Positions 23,195 to 35,100 of a DNA stretch of 64,000 bases are shown piece by piece. Every line of letters starts with the position of its first letter. Within the stretch, counting starts at the first letter, position 1. The DNA is taken from the NCBI GenBank assembly GCA_965112735.1, contig OZ218956.1, positions 3,534,001-3,598,000 on the forward strand, in the 5' to 3' direction. Both the position numbers and the translations under genes were made by a program. This stretch comes from Phaeosaccion multiseriatum. Lineage: Eukaryota; Ochrophyta, other classes. The notes under the pieces are model-generated. The model saw only the letters and a program-made list of their open reading frames with translations, had not been told where the DNA came from and ran no database searches.

Positions 23195-26100
23195 ATGGCG
23201 CCAACCACAGCGAACCCAGAGCGGCGGCGGCAATCACATTCACAATCATTTCTGCTGAAGGTGGCTCTCGTTCTTGCTCTAACCTTTCTCTGGCTCTGCA
23301 GCGACGCTCAAACGGCTGCAGCAGCGAATTCTCAAGGCTCCAGTGGCCCCTTGCAAGCGACTTTGCTGGACGGCACGGGTCTGCCCCTGCTGCAGAGTCG
23401 GGGATCATCGAGTCGCAGTGGAGGGGGGGGGGGAGGAGCGCCACTACACCTGCAGTACCTGGTAAGAGGAGGGTCGAAGAGAGGAGAGGAGAGGGAAGGA
23501 AAGGAATGGAGAGGAAAGGAAAGGAAAGAAAAGGAAAGGAGAGGAGAGGAGAGGAGAGGACAAAGGAGGAAGACGGAGCAAAGGAAAGGAGAGGAGAGCA
23601 CGGGGAAGAAACGCATCGAGCTCTTGGTTTTCTCTTCCTCGCCCCACGCCTCCTCTCTCTTGCTCGATGATTCTTCTTTCTCGTCATTCTTTCCTTTCCC
23701 ACACACTCTCCATTTCCATCCTAAGTATGGCCTTCTGACGTTCCCTCTCTCCTGATGGGTCTCTCTCCCCCCCTCCCCCTCTATCACTCTCCCTCTCCCC
23801 CTCTCCCGGTCTCCCCCCTCCCCTCTACCTCCTCCCCTTCCTCCTTTCAATCTGATCCGCCATCCCCGCTCACCAGGGTGTGCTGGGTGTCAAGCACGGC
23901 AAACGAGAAGTCACCACCTCGGTGGACCTCCGCCCCCTCCTCGACAACGTTCGAGCCATCAACATCAACGGGTACTTCTGCCTCCTCCCCTCCTCCTCCC
24001 CTCTCACAACTAGATCATCTATACCACCAACGGCCCGGGGCTTTACACTCACCCACCCCTTCCCGGGCCCTTCGAATGGGCAGGCCGTCGCCTTCATCCT
24101 GCCTCCGTCCCTCTCTCTGGGCGGAGGCAGTGGGGCGGGCCAGCATGCAGTTCACGTCAACGCTTCCTCCCTCCCCTCCGAGGGCCTAGAGGCAGAGCTG
24201 GTAAGCAACAGCACCCTCCTCCTCCTCCTCTCCGGTGGCCTCTCCCCTGGAGCTGGCGATGGCGCTGCTGGCGTATCACCAACTGTTGCCGCAGCTGCGG
24301 TAGCGCCCGTGGCGGTCGAGCTTCACTCCTTCATCCGACAGCCCGACGGTTCCCCAGCCTTGGCGACGATTCTGCACCAACACGGCCTCGATCTTGTCCC
24401 CAGACCGCCACCAGTTGGTGATGTATCGTCGTCGTCGTCTCCTGTGGCACGCCTGGGCACCCCCTTCGGCGACCTGCGAATCGCCCCTGAGGGGTCCTTG
24501 TTGCTGGGCAGTGGGAGAGGAGGTGTATCCACTGTATCCGCTGTATCACCAACTACTACAGGTGCTGCTGCAGTAGATGGTGTGCCACCAACTGCTGCAG
24601 GAGAGGCCGACGGCCTGGTGGTGGTGGAGGAGCGAGGCGTGACTGTGACAGGCCATTCCATCAATATCACGGCCTCCGCCAGCCCTAACGCAGGTAGGGA
24701 GAGGCTGGCTGACTGACCGACTGACCGACTGACCGACTGACTGACTGACTGACCGACTGACTGACTGACCGACTGACTGACTGACCGACTGACTGACTGA
24801 CCGACTGACTGACTGACCGACTGACTGACTGACTGACTGACTGACCGACTGACTGACTGACTGACTGACTGACTGACTGACTGACTGACCGACCGACTGA
24901 CTGACCGACTGACTGACTGACTGACTGACTGACTGACTGACTGACTGACCGACTGACTGACGGACTGACTGACGGACTGACTGACGGACTGACTGACCGA
25001 CTGACCTTGTCTTGCCATTGATACTCGTATGTATGTGTGTATGTGTGTATGCCTGCAGTTTTCAGCCTTCCCTCTTCTCTCTCTCTCTCTTTATCTGCTG
25101 GGCCTTATCCTCCCTGCATCCATACCAGTTGGTGATATACCCATCTCATCTGCGTGGGCCGCTCTCTGTCTCCGCCTCTGTTCCCCCCTCTCTCTGTGTC
25201 TCGTCTCTCCCCCACCCCTCTTCCCCACCCCTCTCTCCACAGGAGACGACAGCACAGCCAGCGGCCCAAGGAGGCACCCTAGGGGGCAAAACCCTAGTGG
25301 GCACAACCCGAGGGGGCACAACCCGAGGGGGCACAACCCAAGCGGCATCTCCCTCTCTGTGGCAGAGTCCACCAGCCTCCCCGGGGGGCGTGTGCTCATC
25401 GCGGCGGGTCATAGCGCCTCACAGGGGGGGGGAGATGTAGTGCTAGAGGCGGGCAGGGGAGGGGCAGGCTCCAAGGGGGGCGGGATACAGTTGGCGACTG
25501 CGGCGGGGGACGGCAGGTGAGAGAGGGTGGCGTCCTGGCACCTCTGTGATCGTCCACATCCACTGCCATCCCCTGCTCTGTGATCGTCCACATCCACTGC
25601 CATCCCCTGCCTCAATCCCGGCCTTTACCTCGTCTCTTCTTGTCTTGTCTCTTGTCTCTCTCTCTCTCTCTCTCTCGGAAATGGATGTGATGCATCAGCA
25701 CCAGCAGCACCGTGTCTGGGGACGTTTTGATTCAGACGGGAAGCGGCCACGAAGCCGCTGGAGGCATTCTCCTGCAGGCAGGAGGGGCAGCTGCAGCGGG
25801 TGGTGATACAGCAGGAGGAGGAGGGAGAGGAGGAGGAGGAGGAGGAGGGGCGACGGGACGAGGAAGCAAGGGGGCCTCGTTAGGGCTCATGGGAGGGGGG
25901 GGCGGAGGGGGGACGGCAGTGGATGGGAGGGGGGAAGGGAGCAGCAGTACGAGTGCCAGTGCTGCGGACGGGGGCGGCGTGCGAGTTATGAGCGGAGCAG
26001 GGGCGGCAGCGACGACTACTGCGACCACTACCGCTACTGTATCACCAACTGCCGAAGTTGGAGGAGGGGTGCCAGCAGGAAGGAGTGGTGACGTGGTCAT

Positions 26101-29100
26101 TGGGACGGCAGAAGCGCAGACTTCAGAGGGGAGCACGGGAAGCGTGGGGCTCTTCAGCGGAGGACAGGGGACGGGCAGCGGCGATGTTAGTGTCAGGACA
26201 GGGGACACTGCCAGGGGACCGAGTGGGGCCATACTGTTGAGGGCAGGGGCGGCAGAGGGGGCGGGGGGGCAGGTGGGGAAGGCGGGGTCGGAGTATGCCC
26301 AGGGGGGGATGGTGATTCTCGAGGGAGGGCGATCGAGGGGAGGGGGCGGTGGACTGGTGGAGGTGAGGGGAGGAGGAGGAGGAGGAGGAGGAGGAGCAGC
26401 AGGAGGGAAGAAGCCGGGTGTTGGTGTATCACCAACTGCTGCTTCGGGAGTGGCGTTGACCGAGCGGGTCTGTCGGGGGGGGGACGCTCCGGGCTCGGAG
26501 GAGCAGTGCGTTGACGTGCCTCTGTCAGCCGCGGCCATCCAGCGGGCAGAGGAGGCGGAGAGGGAGAGGGAGAGAGAGCGGCAGAGAGAGGGGGGCGTGC
26601 TGCTGAGTGATGCGGACCGAAGCGCCAGCCTCGTTGTGGCGCAGGCGGTGGTGCGGCTTGAAGCGAAGCGAGACGTAAGGCTTGAGGCGGAGGAGGGGCA
26701 GGTGCGCGTAGAGGCGGGGGAGGCACTGAATCTCACCTCTCCCACTCTGGTGTGGCGTCCTACGGGTGTTGGTGCTCCGTCCTCATTAGCATCTGGCGGC
26801 GTACCTGAGCTGTACGGGAACGCCTCTGCGCTGTCCCTGTCGGCCCCAAAGACCGTGCTTGTGCACTCAATGGACGAGTTCCGCATCACGTCTCCAGGGG
26901 GGCAGCTCCACGGCGACCCGGGGGGGGTGAGCCTTTTCACCGGCGGCCCCGGGGGGGCGGAGGACGGCGGCGGCGGGGGGGGGGCAGTGTCGCTTGTGGC
27001 AGGGGCAGGCAGCGCGACGCTCGTGCTGCAGGATTCACAGATGGCTGGACAGGCCCAACATGTCAAGCTCAAGGCGGGGCAGGGAGGACTGTGGCTGCAC
27101 GCGGCTGCTCACGCCGACCATGCGGCACTCGGCAGAGCTGCGGCTGAAGAGGCAACTGCGGCAGGGAAGGGGGCAGGGGAGAGCGCCAGGCTTGGGGCGG
27201 AGGCGGTCAAGGCGGCAGGATTGGCGGCGGAGGCTGCAAAGAAGGTTGGGGAGGGCGGGGTGGAGGGGGTCGGCGCCGGGGGGGTAGGAGGTGGAGAGGG
27301 CTCGGCTGGGTCTGGGTTGGGCCTTCGGTTGACGAGTGAGAGCGGCGTGAGGGTGTGGGCAGCCAAGGAGTCTTCTTGGGAGGCGCCGGAGTTGGATCTG
27401 CGAGCAGAGCAGGTGAGGGAGGGAGGGACAGGGGCCTTGTGTGTGTGTGTTTATCCCCATGCGAAAGGGCCACGAAGTCACTCGTCATCGGTCGGAAAGC
27501 GCCGTTCCCTCCCCTCCCCCCCCCCACCCCAAGCTCTAACCTTATAACACACACGTCGTCTTACTTAACCTTACGTCACTCAGGCGCTGCGACTGTCAGC
27601 GGAAGGCGCCGGGCTGACTCTAAACGGCTCGCACTCGCTCCGTCTCGAGATGAAGCAGTTGGTGCTACAGCAGGCCGGGTCTGCGCCAGCAGGAGGAGGC
27701 GGAGGAGGCAAGCCAGCTACAAGTGCTCTATCTCTCGATGCAGAGGGGGTCGTCGGTTTGTCTGGGGCGAAGGAGGTGCGCTTATGGCAGGGCCCCAGCC
27801 ATAGCACTGGCACTACAACTGGTCCTGGTCCTGGCCATAGCACTGGCACGGAAAGTGGGCTCTTACTCAACGCCACCCACTCTCTCCTGGGAGGGCCTCA
27901 CGTCATTCTGAGGGGCGGTCAACCGAAGGAGGGAAGGGCAGGGGACGGGGCAGGGGTACTGCATCTATACGGCGCAGGAGGCGGGGGAGGATCAGGCGCA
28001 GGTGGAGCAGCAGTTGGTGGTACAGGAGGTGTGCGGATGGAAGGCTCCCGTGCCGCAATCCACGCGTCGGAGTCCGTCGTGACCCAGTGCGCCTCCAACA
28101 GCAGCTCGATGGAGCTCAGCCCAACAGGGGGTGGGAGGGCACACGTGTGGGGTGAAGGAGTGGCCCTTGTGCAAGCCGGTAGGGAGGGGAGGGCCCTCCT
28201 GAGTGCGGGAGAGGCAGTGAGGGTCAGTTCCACAGAGGGCGGAGTCCAAGTGGTGGGGCAGCAGGGACTCGAGTTGAGTGTGCCCGGCTTCGGTGCGCCC
28301 AAGGTTACCGCAGAGGGCCTGCCTGGGCTGCCATCTACAACTAGAGGTGTTGGTGGTGCGCCTGGTGGTGGGGCCATCTGTGAGCATAGCGGCGGTGGAA
28401 GCTGTGTGACGTTGAGCTCGGAGGGAATTGCCTCAGCGGCGGCGTCAGACTATCGCGTGGATGCGGGCAAGGAGGTGCGGCTGGTGGCGGGGCAGACAGG
28501 GACCATTGCTCTGCAGGTATTGCCTGGGGCAGGGCCAGGGGCAGGGGGGGGGGAGGGAGGGAGCTTGTTGACCCTGTCTGGGGCAGGAGGAGGAGGAGGA
28601 GGAGGAGTGGGTGTGGGTGGGCTGAAGGCCAACGTCCCTTCGCTTAGTGTTGATGCCACCGATGCGGTTCGATTAGAGGTCAAGGGTCATGTCAAGGGAG
28701 GGGCGGGGATGGCAGCTCATGGGGGCTCGGCTGCAGTGGCACTGGATGGCGGCGGTGGGGCTTCGCTGACGGCATCAGGAGAGGCATCTGTCTACTCGTC
28801 AGAGGTGAGTGAGGAACGGAGGGGGGGAGGGAGGGAGGGAGGGAGGGAGGGAGGGGATCAGTGAGTGAGTGAGTGATCTAGGCCCTCCCTTTCCCTCTCC
28901 CTTCAGGTTGCTCGTCTGCACGCAGACAAGAGAGTCATCATTGGTGAAGAAGCAGGCGTATCACCAACAGCCGCAGCACCGACCGCAGGACAGGGCAGCA
29001 CGGGCATCGCTCTGCACCTTCCCGAGAAGCGCCTCTTGTTGAGGGGTGGGGAGAGCGTCGACGTTGGAGCTGAGCTTCACATGTGTGTGTTTGCAGGGGA

Positions 29101-32100
29101 GGGACGCCTCGTCAAGGGACAGCCCCCCACCGCTGCTGCCGCCGCCGCCGCTGCCACTCGAGCACAGATCAGAGGAGGAGCGGGAGGGGCGGGGGGAGGG
29201 GCAGGGGGCGTGGTCGGGGGGGCAGGGGTGTGCTCACATGCAACAGAGCTGCAAGTGCACACATGGGGGCACCGCATTTCCGCCGCAGCTGTGGAGGGGA
29301 TGGAGTGGAGTGTGGGGAAGGAGGGGCCGGCGGGGGCCGCTGCTAACGGTCAGACGCTTCTCTCCCTCAACACTTCGGGGGCAGAGCTGATTGCGCGGGA
29401 GGTGGGTAGGGGGTGAGGAGGTGCATGGGAGGGAGGGGGTTGTGTGTGTGTGTGTGTGTGTGTGGGCGTGCGTGTGGGTGGGATGTGTGGGTGTGTGCGT
29501 GCGTGAGTGTGTGCGTGTATGTGTATGTGTATATTTACCTCGTCGTTCTCCCATCCGGGGGTGGTGCCTTCTCTTCAGAATGCGCAGCTCCGCGCCTCAT
29601 TCATTCACGCTCTCCTCCCTCCCTCCCTCCGTCTCTCCCTCCCTCCCTCCTCCCCTCCCTCCCTTCCAGTCTATCCGCTTGCAATCAGCAGACCCCAGCA
29701 AGCTCTCTTCGGCCGCCTCCCTCTCCCTGGGCATGGAGGGAGGACGAGGAGGCAAGAGCAGCAGGCTGGAGGCAGCTGCAGACACACTCTCTCTTGCCAG
29801 CCATAGAGCGACACCCGGGGGGGGGGGCTTGGAGATGAACAGCACAGGGGCGTGCCTCTATAGCCACAAGCAGGTATGGAGCAAGTGCAAGTGCAAGTGC
29901 AAGTGCAAGTAGGGGCGTTGGTGATATGGTAGAATAAGTCACAGAAGATGAGTCAGTGAGTCCTGTCTTCGAAAAGAAAGAGATGGGGGGGGGGGGGGAG
30001 GGTTGCAGGACGGGGGTGAAATCCTGAGGACACTACGCTAATTGCTTGCTCTATATACGCTCTATCTATCAATCTTCTTGTCTATATGTGCACAGGTGTT
30101 GGCCTCCGTGGGGGACGGATCCGTCTTTCTGGATGTGTCTCCGGGCAGAGGAAGACTTGCGGCAGGAGCACCGGCAGGGGGCGGAGCAGCACTAGGGGCA
30201 GCAGTTGGTGATACAGGGACAACGGCAGGGAGGGGGGCCACCGGGCCGGGCGGGGAGGTGTGGCTACAGGCTGGGCAGGAACCGCGCCCCCTGGGGTTGC
30301 GGGGGAAAGGGTTCAGTGCTGTGAAAGTCACAGCTGGCGGGGTAGACATTGCTTCGGAAGGAGTGGGGCTCTTCGCGCAGGAGGATATGGTGAGGGAGGG
30401 AGGGAGGGAGGGAGGGAGGGAGGGAAGGAGGGAGGGAGGGAGGGGGGGAGGGAGGGAGGGGGGGGGTGGGTAATAAGTCTGGTGAGTCGAGCAGGATGCC
30501 TCAAGCTTCAGCACCACACTGCTACCCCTCCCTCCCTCCTCCGTATGACCAACTCGCTCAGGTGCTCAAAGCCGGCAACGAGGTCCATCTGTACTCGGGG
30601 GCTGCTACTCGCGGGCCTCATGGAGTTGGGCCCCCCTGGACCCCCAATCAGCTCAGCGGGCTCTCAGAGGCCTTCCTCACCAACGCCACCGCAGGCATGA
30701 GTGCCCCTCATAAGGTGTGAAGGGAGGGAGTTGGGCATACAGAAGGAGGGAGGGAGGGAGGGAGAGAAATAATGCCCGTCCAGTCGCTCACTCCTCCTTC
30801 TCTTCCTTCCTCCTTCTCCCTCTGCCTCGAAGATCGCACTCCTTGCCGGCCGCGGCACCTTGGCGGCTCAGGGGCAAATCGAGCTCAACGCCTCCGACAG
30901 CCGAGTGATGCTCAATCACACCCATGTAGCGCTCATGGCGGGCAACGGTAAGGCACTGAGAGGCTGAGAGGCACTCGTCGGTTAGGAGGACGAGGAGGAG
31001 GAGGAGGAGGAGGAGGAGGAGGAGGAGGAGCAGGAGGAGAAGGAGGAGGAGGAGGAGGAGGAGGAGGAGGAGCAGGAGGAGGACGAGGAGAAGGAGGAGG
31101 AGGAGGAGGAGGAGGAGGACGAGGAGGAGGAGGACGAGGAGGAGAAGGAGGAGGTCCCTCCCCTCCCCTCCTCCCCACCCCTCACCTCCCCTCCCCTCCC
31201 CTCTCTCACCTCACCTCCCGTCTTTCACCTCACCTCACCTCACCTCCCCTTCCCTCCCCTCCCCTCTTTCACCTCACCTCCCCTTCCCTCCCCTCCCCTC
31301 TTTCACCTCACCTCCCCTTCCCTCCCCTCACCTCTTTCACCTCACATCCCCTCCCCTCCCCTCCCCTCCTCCCCACCCCTCACCTCCCCTCCCCTCCCCT
31401 CTCTCACCTCACCTCCCCTCCCCTCCCCTCTTTCACCTCACCTCACCTCCCCTCCCCTCCACTCCCGTCTTTCACCTCACCTCACCTCACCTCCCCTTCC
31501 CTCCCCTCCCCTCTTTCACCTCACCTCACCTCACCTCACCTCCCCTCCCCTCCCCTCTTTCACCTCACCTCCCCTTCCCTCCCCTCACCTCTTTCACCTC
31601 ACATCCCCTCCCCTCCCCTCCCCTCCTCCCCACCCCTCACCTCCCCTCCCCTCTCCTCTCCTCCCCTCGCCACCCAGTGCCTCTAAGCGACGCTCTGATG
31701 GCCCATATGCCCCTGTCTGGTCTACCCGCTGTGACATCTCCTGCCCGGCTGCTGCTCGCCTCTGCCGGAGACACCTTCCTCTCTGCCAAGAGGAGTGTGT
31801 CGGTAGGAGCAGCAGGGCTCCTGAGGCTCGAGTCAGACAAGAGCACCGCTGTCAGAGCCCAGGGGGGCTTGTTCCTCGGGACGAAGGAGTATCGAGCCGA
31901 TAGTGGTGAGTGGGGGTGGGGTGGGGTGGGGTGGGGTGGGGTTGAGTTGGGTGGGGTTGGGTTGGGCTGGGTTGGGTGGGGTGGGGTGGGATGATGGGTT
32001 GGGGTGGGGTGGGTGGGTCGCAAGCCTGGCCTAGGGTGGGGTTGGGTTGAGTTGGATGGGGTGGGGTGGGGTGGGGTGGGATGGGATGACGGGTTGCGGT

Positions 32101-35100
32101 GTGTGGGTCGCAAGCCACTTAGACCAAGCCACTCCCCACCTCACCCGCACCCACATCCCTCATCCTCACCCCTCACCCTCAACCCTCACCCTCACCCCTC
32201 CCCCCCACTCAAACCCTCACCCTCACCCTCATCCTCTTGCCCCTGTCCCCTCCCTCTCTCTCTTCCCTATTTCCCCAGGAGTCAATCCCGTGCCCCATGG
32301 GCATGTGTTGCTGGCGCCGAGGGAGACCTTCGCTGTCGGCATCGGACCGTCATTTTCCGAGTGGCCGCACTCCAAGGACCGTCTGCTGCCATCGCTGGTC
32401 ACCATTAGCAATGTCTCCGCTGCTTCCTTCGTCCCAAGAGAGGGGTCTTCTCCTCCGCTCCCCCCGACTCGAGTCAACCCCGGTGCGTCAAGGCAGGAGG
32501 AGTCACAGCTGTTCATTCATTCTGAAAGCACTCCTGACCCCTCCACTCCCCTGCCTTCCCTTCCCCTCCCTCCCTCCCTCCCCTCCTCCCCCTCCCCTCC
32601 CCTCCCTTCCCCTCCACCCCCCTCCACTCCTCCCCCTCCCCTCCCCTCCCCTCTCTTCCCTTCCCCTCCCCTCCCTCCCTCCCTTCCTTCCCCTCCCCTC
32701 CCTCCCTCCCTCCCTCCCTCCCTCCCTTCCCCTCCCCTCCCCCCCCCCCCCTCCTATCCGTACGCTGCCCATCAGGACCCGACGCGCACCTTTCCATCCT
32801 CTCCGACGGCGACGCTGCCATGACCATCCTCTCCCCCGACGGTTTCACCTCCTCCTTACGCTTCGGCTCCTCCTCCCCCTCCACACACCCCGCGCCTCCA
32901 CGCACCGCAACCGCCAAGATATACGTCCGAAACGGTCACCAATACAACGAAACGGCACTCTATGTTACCCTTGGTGAGGGGGCCCAGGGTCCTACCCTGG
33001 GACCCTCTAAAGCGAGCAAGTTGGTCCTGACGGGCCAGGGTCGGGTCGGGTTGGGCAAGGGGGATGAGCTTGACAAGTGGGGCGGTCAAGCTCTCAAGGG
33101 CACCGTGCATATGTTCGGGGTGGGGGGCAAGGCAGGGGGAGGAGTGGGCGTGCTACCCACGTTGGTGATACAGGGCAACACGGCGTCGGGTTTGGAAGGG
33201 AATGTCGTGCAGCTGATTGGGCAGTCGGCGACGGAACCCAATACTATTGTGCTCACGGCGAGGAAGAATGGCGTGAGGGTGGAGCCCTTTGAGGGGAGCC
33301 GACATTGGATGGTGATGCAGAGGGGCGCCACCACACCCGCCCTCACTGCGTTTGGAGCGCATGTAAGTGAGGGAGGGAGTGGGGAGGGGAGGGGAGGGAG
33401 GGATGGAGGGAGGCGGTGGAGGGAGGGAGGGAGGGAGGGAGGGAGGAAGGGAGGGAGGAAGGGAGGGAGGGGTGTTAGTGAGAGAGTGAGGGGGGGGGGG
33501 GGGTTTGAGAGAGAAGGAGAGAGAAAAAAAGAAAGACAGAAAGACAGAAAGAAAGAAAGAAAGAAAGAAAGAGAACTTCTTGTTGTGACTCTCTTCCTCC
33601 TCCTTCTCCTCCTCCTCCTCCTCCTCCTCCTCCCACTCCTCTTCTCCCCCCCCCTTCCAACACCCCCTCTCCCGCAGGACAACCAATTCATGCCCCACAG
33701 CCTGCTGCTGGCCCACTCCGAGGGCGGTTCTGAGAGCGAATGGCAATCTCACGAGGGAGTGGGGAGGGCAAATAAGGCCAACCCTTCAGTCACCGCCGCT
33801 GCCTTCAGTCCCAAGGGCACCACAGGCTTCGGCACGGCGCCCACAAGTGCAAGGTGAGGGAGGGAGGGAGGGATGGCAGTAGATGGGGGGAGGGAGGGAG
33901 GGAGGGAGGTGGGGAGGGAGGGAGGGAAGGAGGTGGGGAGAGAGGGAGGGAAGGAGTGAGGGAGGGAGGGAGGGAGGTGGGGAGGGAGGGATGGAGTGAG
34001 GGAGTGAATGAGTGAATGATATAGTGAGTGATTTCCCCCCTCTCCCCATCCCCCCAGAGTCACAGTGGGAGGCAAGCTTCTCTCCGAGGAGGTGCACGTC
34101 ATGGCCTCGCAGGCGTGGATGAGAGACGTCACCCCCGCAAAGGCCGTTAACCCTGACGTCACCGCCAAGCTGCTTGAACTTCAAGTGCTCAACTTCAATT
34201 GGAACGCGCAAGCGGCGGAGAGGTTCGGAGTGAGTCCGGATGCGCGGCAGACGGGCTTAAGCGCCAGTAACGCTCAGCAGGTAAGGTAGGCACTGTACCG
34301 TTGTGTCTTTCATCACTCCCGGTTGGCCCCCCAACCGATGTATGGGTATCGATGTCGATATAGTGTGTCGATGTGTATATCGAGTATGTCGCCACTCCCC
34401 TCTTGTCCCTTTGCCACACCCGCTTACCCACACACCCATATACCTCCATCTGCCTCTCTCTACCTCTTCCTTCGACCTCCTCCTCCTCCTCCTCCTCCTC
34501 CTCCTCCTCCTCCTCCTCCTCCTCCTCCTCCTCCTCCTCCTCCTCCTCGTCCTCCTCCTCCTCCTCCTCCTCCTCCTCCTCCTCCTCCTCCTCCTCCTCC
34601 TCCTCCTCCTCCTCCTCCTCCTCCTCCTCCTCCTCCTCTGTCTGTACCCGCTGCCCCTGTCCATGCCCTTGCCTCTTTCAGGTGCTTCCCGAGCTCGTCT
34701 CTCTAGATCCGGCGGCGGGCGCGGGTACAGCCTCGATCTCGCACAGTCGTCTCCTGTCGCTGCTGCTTCTCTCCTACCAGCAAGAGGTTGGGGTCGGGCT
34801 ACCCAAGCTGGTGCAGCAGGGCAGCGAGCACGGGGCAAGGCTGGAGCAAATGGCAGCAGATGGGACTGCCTTTGCGGCGTCGGTTAACGCCACTTTGGAA
34901 GGGCTGAAGACGGCAGCAGATGGCCATGGAGCAAGGCTGACGCGGGGGGAGGAGGAGGGTCGGCAGAGCAATGCGTCTGTCACAGCGCTCCATACGGCGG
35001 TTTCTGAGTTGCAGCTGTCTCTCGCTGCTTGTGAGGACAAGGGCGGCAGGTCAGTGACACTCACGCACGGAAGGACGGATGGATGGCAGCCGATTGAGGG

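Noticed and set aside
23983-24017. Possible tiny intron (GTACTT to CTAG) inside S74 exon 2
   Set aside because: At about 40 bp it is too short, and removing it breaks the good downstream frame (GQAVAFILPPSLSL).
25732-27072. 446-residue minus-strand ORF opposite the S74 gene
   Set aside because: Pro/Ser-rich mirror of Gly-rich coding sequence. It has no domain and no splice continuity. Its openness follows from GC-rich third positions.
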